A DNA stretch of 64,000 bases from positions 30,082,842 through 30,146,841 of the forward strand of contig NC_089232.1 of assembly GCF_963924675.1 (NCBI RefSeq). Reading direction: 5' to 3'. This DNA comes from Phocoena phocoena. Lineage: Eukaryota; Chordata; Mammalia; Artiodactyla; Phocoenidae. The notes under the pieces are model-generated. The model saw only the letters and a program-made list of their open reading frames with translations. It searched no databases and was not told where the DNA came from. Positions 1 to 14,100 of the stretch are shown here, piece after piece. Numbering within the stretch: position 1 is the stretch's first letter; every line of letters begins with the position of its first letter. Position numbers and translations under genes: made by a program.

Positions 1-258
1 GGGGGGGGGGGTGGGACGAACTGGGAGACTGGGATTGACATATATACACTACTATGTATAAAACAGATAACTAATGAGAACCTACTGTATAGCACAGTGA
101 ACTCTGCTCAATGCTTTGTGGTGACCTAAGTGGGAAGGAAATCTAAAAAAGAGTGGATATATGTATGTATATGTATAACTAATTCACTTTGCAGTACAGC
201 AGAAACTAACACAATATTGTAAAGCAACTATACTCCAATAAGTATTAATTTTAAAAAA
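1..258 (+). mobile_element. LINE-1 3' end fragment (cetartiodactyl type)
   Basis: It starts with a G-run and continues with the L1 3'UTR text seen again at 41193 (CTACTGTATAGCACAG..., CTGTACAGCAGAAACTAACA-like), ending TATACTCCAATAA before an A-rich end. It is cut by the window edge, so how far it continues is unknown. Confidence 0.85.
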
Positions 259-914
259 TACATGCATTTCCACCTTCCTCTAGAGATTCTAGCATCTCTG
301 TTTCATGCCTCTTAGCAGTAAATGTTTGTAGGCCACACAGAAACAATGAAGGGTTTCTAAATCAGTTTAATTTGAAGAGGTTTGAACTGTATGCCAGTCT
401 CATGACTTTGGGAAAAAGGTTTTAAGGGAGATAAAACTGAAGGTAGAGGATATAAAGAATAACTATTTTAGCCGGCGTTTTAAAGAGGTGAGGCAATGGT
501 GAATGGGATGAAGAGGGAAATTCCAGACATATTCAGGAGTTAAAACAGACCAGACCTAGTGACCAGCTGGTTACGAGAAATGAGAGGAAAAAATTATAAA
601 GGTAACCTCTGGAATTCCAGTTTGGATGACAGATAATGGCAGTGAGATAAGAATAGGGTTCTTTACAGACTACCGTTTTCAACTTTTTTTTCCCCATTCC
701 AACATACATGAGGGATTGGATTCCCTCAATATGGAGGTAACTCTCAAACAATGAGATGGGCAACTATGGAGAAATATAGGAAGACGCTTTCTCAGTGTTT
801 GAGAGAAAATATGTGACCCAAAGAAGAAAACTAGAAAACATAATGGACTATAATAAATCTGATTTAAAAATTTAATAATATTCTAGTGAATAAGATGGTA
901 AGTCTATTATTTAC
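1..914 (-). other. Part of ZNF638 intron 17
   Basis: An L1 3' tail occupies the first about 258 bp. Nothing is recognised in the remainder (about 260-914), which is AT-rich single-copy-looking sequence ending at the exon 17 donor. Confidence 0.7.
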
Positions 915-1043
915 CTCGTCTTTTAAATTCATGTTGTCAGGAGCCATACTTATTGAGAGTTGATTCCCATCCAGTGATATTGGGAAGCAGGTATAAAATT
1001 TTACCATAGAATCTGCAGATTTTCTGTTTATTTCTATAAATGC
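915..1043 (-). CDS. ZNF638: ZNF638 exon 17, second half of RRM2 (residues 939-981)
   Basis: This 129-nt, phase 0-0 exon encodes [20 protein letters not shown] (RNP1 strand, helix 2) and ends [11 protein letters not shown]. Acceptor is AAAAG at 1048-1044 and donor GTAAAT at 914. It was found by peptide and splice sites, because the flanking introns break any long frame. It is the last coding exon in the window. Confidence 0.95.
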
Positions 1044-4000
1044 CTTTTAAAATACAAATTATAAGAATGAAAAAATAAATCTTAAGTTACTTTTTCTTAA
1101 AAAAATTTAATACTTAAAGAGTCAAATGAATTCAATAACTCAGTAAATGTTTTTAAGATAAAAAAAGCATTCCTTAGAACATTACGACCATAACCAAGAA
1201 ATAATGAATGACTGAACTCATAAGGCAATACTAAAGAGAAATAAGAAGGGACTTTGTAGTAAATGACACTAGGGAAATCTTATTTATCTTATTCATCACT
1301 ATACCCTTCGTACCTAGAGCAGTATCTAGCATGTAGCAAACATTTAATGAACATTTACTGAGTAAATAAATTTAATGATTGACAAAATATGAGAAATATG
1401 AGGAATGAAAGAATCAAAGAAACATGTAATGGTTACCAAGTTATTTTTTATTTTGTTGTTTTCATAAGTGTCAAATTGTAACTCCATACGTTTTGGTTTT
1501 AATTTTCATACCTGGGTAAGTAAAGAGATTGAACATTCTTCCATATGTCTGATAGTTAATGAGGTGGAAATAGTCCATATTTTTATTTATAGTTGTAATT
1601 TTAAAAAATAAATTCCCTTTATGTCATTTGCCAATTTATTTATTAAACTTTAATATTTTATAGCATGTTTATATGAACTGTGTTTATCATTTTACATAAA
1701 TATTTTAAATTTTTTATTTCCATTTTGTTTTATGTTAATTTTAGCTTCACAAATGTTTAAAATGTTTATATGACTGAACCTGATATTTTTCCATATAACG
1801 TCTAGAAAAATATTAAATCTCCAAATAATTAAATCTCCAAATAATTCTACTCAACTCTAATCAAAACTGGGCACAAATAATCTAGATTTTCTGTATTTGG
1901 ATTCTATATTTATCTACATACACATCCACTTTGGTATATGATGCAAAGTATGAATTTGAATTATTCATTCCCAGTTTCCCACAATTTCCCCCTATTTTAA
2001 TGTGTCATCACATAAAATTCTTACATTAAAAAATGTATTCTTTCTTATTCTTGTCCATCTCTAAACATTACAAATAATGTGCTTTTTAGAAAACAGCTTT
2101 ATTGAAATACAGTTTACATATCATAAAATTCACCTGTTTTAGTGTACAATTTAATGGGTTTTAATATTTAGTACATTTATAGAGTTGTGCAACCATTCAA
2201 ATAATCTACTTTTAACATAAGGTAAAACTGCATATGACTACTTACACTTACTCTCCCCTCCTACTTTGTTTTCTTAAGCACACTTGCTTGACTCTCAAAA
2301 ATCTCTAGTGATCATTAACTCCTTCCTATAGTAAGAACACTACTTCCCACCACTCTTAACGGTGTTGTTTCCATTATTTAAACTTCCCTGAAATTCACTT
2401 CCTATAAAATACCTTCCACAAGTTGTTCATTATTAACAATATTTTGTTTTGTTTTTAAATTACAAAAGCAATATATACTCATTATAGAAAACTGAAGACA
2501 TACAGATAAATCTAGGTTGTTCTAAATACTGATGACTTCACTAGTCTGAGTCTGAAAATGGTTATTTCCCATTTGAGTATAACGGGTAAAAAAAACCCAG
2601 AAATGATAGTAAAGAGTGCTCAACAAAATTTTATAAGTTGTTTAAAAAACTTTGTATTAACATATTAGAGACGTAAAGTATTTTCTGTTAAATTAAACGT
2701 TTGAGCAAAACTTCAATGGGGAAATCCATCCTTCCCAACGTAAAACTACATCTGATTAGAATAATGTATTTTTAAAATAAAGGATTATCTGTGTTTTATA
2801 TTTTAAAAATGCCTTAACTTGAGGCAGCTTATTCTGAGGTGTTACTCTTAAACCCTTTCGTCCTAGTTTTGTGAAGTTAATGTTTTTCAAAATGTGCTTG
2901 CAGACATGAATTCACAACTATTTTCAACTCTTACCTTTTTATGAGATGATAAAATCAAAATATCCTTTAAACCACCAAATGGTTTTACTAGGTTGTAAAC
3001 TTCTTCAATAGAATATCCTTTATTAGGCAAATCAGAAATAAGTACCACACACATTTCTTCTGTTTCCTTCAAAACCAATTTAAGAATTGACATTAAAACT
3101 TAACTGCTGTTATATTTACTTAAATTTACACTGCAGATCATATGTTATGTTAGTATTTAAATTGTATTTAATACTAAATCTGATTAATTCAGAAGGCTGG
3201 TCTAAACCACAAATTAAAAACAAAACAAAATGCACTTTTCCACTCTTCAAGTACACAGAATAATTCAGTCATACCATCTGTCATCTAGTCAAGGTCTTTA
3301 GTTCTCTTCTGCAACCACTGCTTAAAAATAAATTTAAAAACACAGGTTTGCCTGTCTCTGACTACAGCTCCTTCCTTTCATGTACTGTTGCCATTCCTGT
3401 GCCTTGTGATGCCAAGATCCCCATGCTCCAAATTGGTGCATATTCTTTTATCTTACTGAGTAAAATAATCCCTTGTTGGCAATATAAAAAAGCTTACCTA
3501 GTCTCTTAGGATCCTTACCCCATAACCCGATCCTCACTACAAAGTAAATACTTTCATTTCTGCCTTCTCTTCTCTCAGATCTGTTTTATTCTTCAAGATC
3601 ACTCTCATAAATGCCAACTTTTCCTTTAGTGGATGTTGGCGAAATCCCCAAAGGCATAAATGTGGCAACTTGTGACTTTTCTTTTGGTGGGGGAAGGTGG
3701 GAAATTATAATTTTCATAAGCTAGTTGAGAACGATTTTTAACTAGCAAGTAAATTGTGTTCAAAAATGATTCCTGGGCTTCACTGGTGGCACAGTGGTTA
3801 AGAATCCGCCTGCCAATGCAGGGTACACGGGTTCGAGCCCTGGTCCAGGAAGATCCCACATGCCGCGGAGCAACTAAGCCCGTGTGCCACAACTACTGAG
3901 CCTGTGCGCCACAACTACTGAGGTTGTGTGCCACAACTACTGAAGCCTGCGTGCCTAGAGCCCGTGCTCTGCAACAAGGGAAGCCACCGCAATGAGAAGC

Positions 4001-5124
4001 CTGTGCATTGCGACAAAGAGTAGCCCCCGCCCGCCACAGCTAGAGAAAGTCCGCGTGCAACAATGAAGACCCAATGTAGCCAAAAATAAAATAATAAATA
4101 AGATGAATAAGTTTATATATGTATAAAAAATAGATTCTTTCTAAAGTGCAGTAAGTAAATCTAAGATACTCTACTGGTGTTTTACAATATTCTTCTTAAA
4201 ACAAAACAGTAAGTTAACACATACTACTTACTTAGTTACTACTTGAAGAATGGAGCAACCAGTCTAAAATAAACTTAACCTGAGCACCTGAAGGATCTCA
4301 AGATCTTAACCAGTAAAGTCTAAATTAATGAAATCTTAATATATTCATAATAACGGATATAAGCACATGAAAACAATAAAGTGAACTTTATGCCCTTCAA
4401 ATAGAACTGTAAACTCCACTTGCTCCTCTAAAAACACAAAAAATAAATGGTATTCTAAATACTAACATATCTCCAATTTGCTTCTAAGGAAAAAGAAATT
4501 TCACAAAGTTCCATTGGTTCTAATTTGACAACCTGTTATCTATTCAAAAACCCAACTGGCCTAACATTTTCTTCTCAGTGAAAAGTTATCCTCAATAACA
4601 TGTACATTTACTGATAATCTGCACCTAAATTTTTGTAACTCAAGATTTTTTTTAACTCAAACCGTATTTTAGAAGTCTCCAATGACCAGGATTTTTCACC
4701 ATACCAAATCTGTGTATTTTTTACCTAGGTTTATAGTAAGAAAAATACATTGTGTCAAAATTTCTTAAGCTTTATAAAAATAAGTAAAATATAAAAGCTG
4801 ACCTTGTTAACTGGTTCATTTTCTGTGGCCTCCAAAGCAGCTTCTTAAGATACAAAATAAAATAAGAATTCATGCAGATATACTTTATTTATCAAGATCC
4901 CACTTTATTCCACAATGGATTAAATAGTAGCTACATGAAAATGTATACAGTGGGCAAAAGACTAGAGAATTTAAGTAGGATATAGCTACATAAGTAACAC
5001 TGGCTTTTCAATAATACATTCAGTTTTATTCTTTCTGAGAGCAAAATTTCAGACTAATCAAGAGACAAGGTGAAGACGTGAATCATAATATTCTTAATTT
5101 CACTTAGGTATGACTCTGGTATTG

Positions 5125-5164
<40 letters not shown>

Positions 5165-8100
5165 CACAAAATTATTCACCTAAAATTTAATTTTCTATCT
5201 TTAAACATAAGAGAACAAAATAAAATTTCTATTAACCTACCTGAAATAGTTTCTTTAGCACCATTTTCAGTGGCTTTGACTTCCACACTCGTCTTTATTT
5301 CAGAGTTTTCTGCATGAAATAGTCTGCTTTAATAGTCTAGAAAAATACACTAATATAATTAAACTAATGAATCTAAAGAGGAACTTAAGCTAGTTTATTT
5401 TGTTACTTCAAGTCTCCTTAGGCTGACCTGATTTAAGACAAAGCTAATACAAGTTTTCCTTTGAAACACCAAATAATCCTTTTGAAGATTTTTAAGCAAA
5501 AAGTTTTATTTCAAAATATACCTAGAGTGTATACCAATAGGATTTAATGAAAAGAAAGCACTGCATGACAGCATTTCAAGCTTACCTGGTACAATCACAG
5601 GTTTATTGGCGTCTTTGTATTTGACAATTCCAGCCTTTTTGACTTCTAGAGACTTCTTTCCACTAGATTTTGCTTTTAAAAGTAGAGTTGAACCATTATT
5701 CTAAGGGTCTATTCAGTCATTTAGCATGTTTCATACTAATATATTAGTAAATAAGTAGTTCAACTTCATTATAAAAGCAGCTCTTTTCCACATATTTATT
5801 ATTCCACATATTTATTTCCATTTATTTTCAGTATCTGTTTACCAATAAGATTAAAAGCAAATTTAAACTGAGATACAACTTTTGTTGAGGGCTATTAATG
5901 ATTCACAAATTATGAAATCCTCATGTGGCAAAAGTACATCATAATCACACACATAAAAATCATTATTTTATAACTTCCACAAAGATTCTTTAAAATTACA
6001 TTAGTCAATTGGAAAAATATATTAATAAACATGTTATTTTCAACATGTTACAATTTAGTGTTCCATTTCTTTATGGAGGATACATCCTTGTAACATGGAA
6101 AGAAAATCTTTAAAGTAACAAGTATCAGAGGAATTTTACAAGCTGGGGAAGGTAATATGAAGTGACAGCTCTAAAAAAAATGAGTAAAAAAAAGATTAAA
6201 CGGGGGGGAAAGTGGCAGAGCAACCTATGATTATATGGCTGTCAGAAATGTTTCCTAAACAAAAATGTAACTGCAATGGCAGATATACTGTCAAAGACCA
6301 AAGCATCAAAAAACAGAAGTCCTATGTGTGTCAGGTTCTAAATATCAAAGAATTATTTACTAAACTTTTCAAGATGTTATATACTACAAATTAAAACTTG
6401 CTTTTGATATCATATTTATTACATTCTTTAACGCAGAATTAAGAATAAACTTAATATAACCTCTCTTTTCCAACAGTCTTACCTGTTTTGATTGAAGCTT
6501 TATTACCTTTAGCAGCTACTGTTACCACAGATTTTACAGAACCCGCTGATTTCCCTAAATCACAAAAGCTTAGTCAAAACTGATTTATTTAACTAATATC
6601 AACAATTCCCAAAGAACCTCACAAAGAATATAAGAGCAACAAACTATATTTTATTCAAAACAAAATGTTATCATCTTTAGGGACACAGGTCATTTGCTAA
6701 ATTAGAAATGATAATTTCTTTAGGAAGAAAAATATCATTGAAATAAGAATTCACCTCCCCTTTGGGGTACTTAAAAACAGCGTTCAGGCAAGTTACACAG
6801 ATCTCTAAATGTGTGTATCAACTTAGTAATTAGAAGCAAAATTACTAACCTCAAGGATATAAACACAAGCCCATGATGCCTTTAATGGCTCCAAAAGCAG
6901 TTATATTGAGGACCTCCCAGCTCATGCTTCCTTGGCTCCCAGTTGATTAAAAAGCACTTAAGAATACCTATATCATTGTCAGGCCACATAAAGACTATTT
7001 CAAAATAGTCAAATCCCTATCTGAACAGGATTATTTAAACTGTCTGACCCTTCTTTCTACATATGTATATTACTGTTGCTTATATTCCAAAATGATGCTG
7101 TTTATAAAGACTGTGATCATCTAAGTGTCACTAAAAAGATTACCAGAGTCAAAAACCTTTGCATTCAGAGAGCATTCAGAGACCAACAGGAGGTTTAGCT
7201 CTGAAAATTAGGATGCCCAACGAGCAAGGTAGTATAAGGAAAAAGCCCAGGATCACAAGTCAGTGAATTCAAGTTGAATTCCAAGTCAAGGTGTGAAGGC
7301 TGGGGGAATTTACTGATTTCTGTGCACGTTTCCCCATTTATAAACCAGGGTGGTAACTGCCTTAACTACCTAACAGGACCTTCTGTGAGAATATGACCAT
7401 GCTTTTGAAGTTATTAAACAAACAAAAAGAATTACCGACGTCTGCAAAATTTAATCAGAATAGTTTACAAATCCACACTTTATATCCAAAGACAGACCTT
7501 AATTATTGCTCATAAAGAGAAATACCAATCTTTATAGATTGTCACGCAACCAGTCATTTCTTAGTAATTCCCAAGTTTTGTCACACTGCAGTAACCTTAG
7601 CCCCATGAGCCCTTAAGGTGTTTCTTTCACTATCCTATGTTACTACCACAAGTCGATTCACTTTACTACTTCTAGTTGGGTACCAGAACTTAAGGAAAAA
7701 ATAACTAGAATTAATTTCCAACACTCAAGGGGGAAGCTACTGGTTTTAGCACCCACTCCCCCAGATTTCCACCAATGACTCCTATAAACTTACTATTAAA
7801 GTAATATCAAACTGTTTGCTAAATCAGTGCATCTTCAAAACATGTTTTCTAGCCACACCTGACTCCCTCAGATTACTGCTTCTAAGAAACTACTATATGA
7901 TAATTATGGATCTGCCACCAACAGTGGTTCAAGACCGCTTCCTTTCCTTCCTACCATTATAAAGACAATGTAATACACTGATCTCTATCCTCTTAAAAAG
8001 ATGACTCTGAATTAACCAGCATTTAGCAGAAATGGGAGGAAAAACAGAAATGGGGATAATGCTAGAGGAAGGAGAAAAAAATTAATATTACTTTAAAATC

Positions 8101-11100
8101 CACTATAGCCCATAAAAATGCAAAAAGAACATAATTTGCTGTAAGTTTGTTTATAAAAGAAAGTAAACAGAGAAGACCTCAATAAAAGAGAAAGACAGAA
8201 ATATTGCCAATATTCATCATGAGAAACAGTTTGCCAGTTAAATTATTTTATTTTGATAATCACTGCAAGGAAAGAGCATTATCTACTAAACCTGCTTTCT
8301 CAAAACTTCTAGATGACTATAAATTTCACAGATTGGTATATACTCAGCACACACTGTGTCACATGAGATCCAACACTACTGATAAAAACTGCTTAAATAA
8401 TTTAAAGTTAACATGTCTAGGATCCTAATACAGAAAACATACCTGAAGATTTATTTACTTTGGCTGCAGATGTCTTGGTTTGTCCAGGTTTGGCTAAAAT
8501 AACAAGAAAAATATATCAGTATCACATTACAAAAAACATCACTTAGATTTAGGAAAGAGCTAACTTAGCATAATTTTGGTAAAAACACTGCAAGAAACAT
8601 CCTTATACTCATCTTTGTATGCCCATGGAACTATAACTATAGGCAAATTCTTAGCCATGGACTTGCTGAGACAAAGGGATAGATTTAAATTTTAACAAAC
8701 ATGAAACTGTCCTCCAGAAAGGTTGTACCAATTAATATTCATCAATAGTATACAAGAGTGGGGCTTCCCATTTCCACACAAACACAGTATGTAAAAGAAG
8801 TTATTAATCACTCCAATCTGAGCTAGAAACTAGTATGATTTAATCTTTGTTTCTTAAATTTTAAGTAAAGCTGTGTCAATTTTCATATGTGTAAATTCAT
8901 CTCTATTTCTTTGTGATCTGTCTATTCTTAATATCTGCCAATTTATCTTTTGGGTTTTGAGGATTTTCTTATTAGAGTTCTTTATACATTAAAATTAATC
9001 TGTATCATATAGGTAACAACCTTTTAAAAAGTTATGAGAAATACTTATAAAAAAATTTTTGTGTAATCAATGTCTTCCTGATAGGGGAGGACTTTCTCAT
9101 TCTGAAATTAAAAACAAACCAAAAAACCCTCCACATTTTCTTTCAATACTTTTAACTACTGTCTATGTATCATGTTAAATCTCTGATCCAGCTGTAATTT
9201 ATTTTTTAATTTATTTAATTAATTAATTTATTTGGCTGCGCTGGGTCTTCGTTGCTGTGCGCGGGCTTTCTCTAGTCGTGGCGAGCGGGGCCTACTCTTC
9301 GTTGAGGTGCGTAGTTTTCTCATTACGGTGGCTTCTCTTGTTGCGGAGCACAGGCTTATCTAAGCGTGTGGGCTTCAGTAGTTGTGGCACGCGGGCTGCA
9401 GAGCGCAGGCTCAGCAGTTGTGGCGCACGGGCTTAGTTGCTCCACGGCAATGTGGGATCTTCCCGGAGCAGGGCTCGAACTCATGTCCCCTGCAGTGGCA
9501 GGCGGATTCTTAACCACTGCGCCACCAGGGAAGTCCCTGTAATTTATTTTGATACTATAAACTATATACTTTACAAAGAGTCTAGTCAATTTAATGAATA
9601 ATTCATCTTTTCCCTGCTAATCTGAAATATTACCATAATGATTTACTGATATTCCATATGCTTGGGGGAGTATTCATGGAATCTATTCTGTCCTACTGAT
9701 CTTTTATCTATTTATGCAATTATATGAAACTATATAAATCTTTTAACTTTATATTTTAATATCTGTTTGTGCTGTTCTGTCCTAATTACTCTTCCTTTGC
9801 AGAATTTTCTTGTCTATTCTATGTATAAACTTTATTATCAGCTTATATAGATTCAAAAAATCTTTACTGGTATTAGGTTCCTAATATTTATCTTTTAATA
9901 TAAGAAAAAAAGGCATATTATAATGGTGAAAGGCTTTCTATCCAAAAATGAGCTGTTTTCTCATTTAAGCCTTATTTTATGCCTCTTAGTATTTAAAAGT
10001 TTTCTTTTCATAGCTTCTACCTTTTTTATTATTATAAGTGGAATATTTTATTAGTATATTAATATTTTATTAGTATATTAGTATGAATGGTTCTTTTTTA
10101 TGTAATAAAGCAATTAAAACTTTATAGTGATTTAGAGAATTAAGATGGCTAATTATTTAATAGCATTTCAATAGACTCTATTGGGTTTTCCATCATAAGT
10201 ATATATTTGCAAACAATAATGTTTTATCATACGTTCCAATTTTTATGCCTCTTGACTTGTAGTGCACCAGCTAATGGCTATTAGTTTTAGAACAATATTT
10301 TTTAACTCATACAAGTGATGATGAGTATCCCTTGTTTGGGTTCCAACTTTAATGGGAATGCTTCTACTGTTTAACTCTTAAGCATATGATGGCTTTTGAC
10401 TTGATATATGCGTATTTGTTATGCATATAAATAAATAAAGTATGTGTACACAAACACACTATCATATTAAGGAAGTAGTCACCTACTTGAAGAGTTTCTC
10501 AGCATTTATCTCCCTCTATTTAATATAGTAAATGGAACTGACAGATTTCCTAATTTTGAACCATCTTTATACTTCTGACATGACCCCTGTCCCCCTCTTG
10601 GGCATACTATGTTATTCATTTAATATACTTCCAGACACTAAAATTTTACTTAAAGACTTTACATCAAATATTCAGAAGTGAAACTGTTCTATAATTCCAA
10701 TTTAGTATGATAGCTTTATCAGCATTTTAAAACATTCCTCTAACTTTTAATTTTGAGATTACTGTATATTCACATGGAGTTGTAAGAAATAATAGGGAGA
10801 GATCCCATATACCCTTCACGGACTTTCCTCTAATGGTAATATTTTGCATAACTAAGTATTATATCATAAACAGGAAACTGACATTGATGTAATTTACAAA
10901 CATTCCATTTTCCCCAGGTTGCATGCGTGTAAAGTATATTTAGTTCTATGAAATTCTATCATATACATGTAGATTATGGTGACCATCAGTCAAAACAAAG
11001 AGGAGTTCCACCACAAGTATCTTTCCTACTACCCATTATAGAAAGAGCCATCTCCTCCCTCCCCTAGAATCCCTGACAACCACTAATCTGTTCTCTATCT

Positions 11101-14100
11101 CTTTAATTTTATCATTTCAGGAATGTTATGTAAATAGAAGCTTACAATACATAATTTTCTTAGATTGAGTTTTTAAAATCAGCACAATTCCTCTGTAATC
11201 CATCCAAGTTGTTGCATGTATCAATAATTCATTCCTTTTTATTGCTAAGTGGTAGGTATTCCATGCTACAGACATAACACCGTTTGTTTAGTCAGCCATT
11301 CACCTACTGAAGGACATTAGGGTTGCTCCCAGCTTTTGGCTATTAATAGAGGCTATAAATATTTGTGTACTGGTTTTGTGTGAACAGGTTTTGTGTGAAA
11401 TGTAATTCACTTGCCTGAAATAAATGCCCAAGAGTGTAACTGCTGGGTCTTATGGTGAGCACATGTTTAGTTTTGCTAAAAAACTACAATACTTTTTTCG
11501 AGAATGGCCATACTATTTTACATTCCCACCAGCAATGTACAAGTTTCTCCACATCTTCAATAGCATTTGGTATTACTATTTTCTTATTTTAGCCATTGTG
11601 CTAAGTGTGCAGTGTCTCTGTCAGCATTTGATGTTGGTATTAGCCTGTTTTTTCCTTCCTGTTTCCCCTCCCCCTCCATACTCCCTTTTAAAGAATGTTT
11701 TCCTTTCCTCTGCATGCTATGGAATAGTTGAAATCAGAACTAGAGTTATTACTTCCTTTAAGGTTTGCTGGAACTCACATGTGGGAACTATTTGGGCAGA
11801 GTGCTTTTACTGGGGAAATAACTGACTTAAACAAAAAAAGTCATTTTCATCTGGGAATTGAAAAGATAAAAAGACATGCACTTAAGAAAAAAAGGGGGGG
11901 GCTTCCCTGGTGGCGCAGTGGTTGAGAGTCCGCCTGCCAATGCAGGGGACACGGGTTCGTGCCCCGGTCTGGGAAGATCCCACATGCCACGGAGCGGCTG
12001 GGCTTGTGAGCCATGGCCGCTGAGCCTGCGCGTCCAGAGCCTGTGCTCTGCAACGGGAGAGGCCACAAGTGAGAGGCCCACGTATCGCAAAAAAAAAAAA
12101 AAGGAAACCAATAAAATCTTACAGAAGAAAATAATCATTAATTCAAGAATGACAAATCAGAAAATTTTGGTTCACTATGTGTTTTTCCAAGGGTTCAGTT
12201 ATTTTTTTTATTGAAGTATAGCTGATTTACAATGTTGTGTTAATTACCGCTATACAGCAAAGTGACTCAGTTATACAAATATATACATTCTTTTTCATAT
12301 TCTTTTCCATTATGGTTTACCACAGGATACTGAATACAGTTTCCTGTGCCATACAGTAGGACCTTGTTGTTTATCCATTCTATTTGCATCTGCTAATCCC
12401 AAACTCCCAATCCATCCCTCTCCTGCCCCCCTCCCCCTTGGCAACCACATATTCTCTATGTCGTGATTCTGTTTCTGTTTCATAAATAGGTTCATTTGTG
12501 TCATATTTTTGACTCCACATAAATGATATCATATGGTATTTATTTTTCTCTTTCTGACTTACTTCACTTAGTATGATAATCTCTAGTTGCCTTCCATGGG
12601 TTCAGTTATGACATTAATACAAATGTGATTTGAGTATCCCTATACTCTTCTTCCAGCAAATATTTATTCATGAACCCTTACACCACATTAGATATTAAGG
12701 TACAGAAAAATAAAACTACAAATATTCCCTTACCCAGCCAAGTGAAAGAGACAGACTTATTAACAACCTATTAATACCAAGTGATTTAATGTACACAATA
12801 CAGTATTTCTAGGAGGGAGTTGGGAGCATTTAACTGCCTAAGAGTCAGGGAAGGTATCACAAAGAAGCTTCATCTGAGATGGGCCTTAAAAGATAAATTA
12901 GAATTTGCCCCACCTCGACCCTCCAAAAGGAGTCTTAATTGACTTTGTATTTTCAATACCTTGCACGAGGCCTGGCACCTACTAAATAACTACTTCATAA
13001 GCGCTTAATAAGTGAAGTTAACTGGAATTTAGACAATGATTCCACACAAATGGATAGCATAAAGACCCGAGAAATGAAATAGCACAGCTGGAAAATAAAC
13101 TATTCTGAGTAGCTTAAACATAATATACAGTTGCGTGACAAGAGATTGAAAAAGTCATCTGGGCCAAAGGGGAAGGGGTCGTTATGAAGAATTTGGGTTT
13201 TCCCCTGTGGGTCACTAGGAGTGGAACGATCAGATCTGCTTTAAAGTGACCTCAGGGCAAGAGTGTTAATACCGGAGCAGAGTAGAATAAAAATCGCCAG
13301 TCGGGAGGCTATCTTCAAAAATTCAAATGTGAGTCTAAACTAAAACATTTACAGCTGTGATGGAGTAAAGGTGAGATAATTTGAGGTATATTCAAGAGAG
13401 AACTAATTTGAATCAGCCACCTATTGGATGAGAAGAGGAAGGATGTTATTTAGGAAGGATGTTATTTAAGTTTGAACTGGGTGGGACAAAAAAGAAGACA
13501 AGACAGGGTAAAGGATTACTAATAGATTCCTACACTGGATAACTAGTGGTGTTGTTAGATAATATAAGAAAATGAGGCATAAACTGGAGGGGGCAGAAGA
13601 GGTTTATGTATGTATGGGAGATGTCATTGGTCCTTAAAGATATGGAAAGGAAAGAAATCAACCAGCAAGAAAAGTAGGACATGAGAAGAGGAACAGACAT
13701 TTAGGGAAACAATGAAGGGAAGATAAAAGAAGAGCAATCAAAGCAGATATAGAACAAGTTTTCATTCTCAGAGAGGTACTTTAGTATAGGTGAAAAGCTT
13801 GGGAAGCATACAGTTTTGGGTTTGAATACTAACTCTTCCATGTGATCCTGAGTAAGTCATTTAACCTCTCTGAATCTGTTTCCTCATCTATCAAAGGAGA
13901 ACAGTATGAACTAGACTCATACGGTGGTCTGAAATATTAAGTGAAATAACAAATTGTCTACTATAAATAGTGTAACCATGGCAAGTTTCTTTCCCTTGTT
14001 TTCTGTCTTCTGGCACAAGTTAAACTATAAACTACTTAGAAATAACTCTCTGATGTATCCTAACCACTTTATAATACGCATCTAATTATGGGCATATAGC

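Larger units (their letters stand above)
4844..6482 (-). other. ZNF638 introns 14, 13 and 12 (397, 276 and 810 bp)
   Basis: These are three short introns around exons 13 and 14. Apart from the (AT)18 tract I recognise no repeat or RNA gene in them. Confidence 0.7.

Noticed and set aside
1..11. G-run at the window start as an assembly gap or G-quadruplex
   Set aside because: G-rich tracts occur in the 3'UTR of this L1 type, and the sequence that follows is the L1 3' end, so it is explained by the repeat.
3776..4105. tRNA gene-like A and B boxes in SINE heads
   Set aside because: The GGGTTCGAGCC-type boxes belong to tRNA-derived SINEs. No cloverleaf with a paired acceptor stem is formed.
11424..11825. 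133-codon frame
   Set aside because: It lies within inverted old L1 ([13 protein letters not shown] is translated L1 3' sequence) plus adjacent intron.
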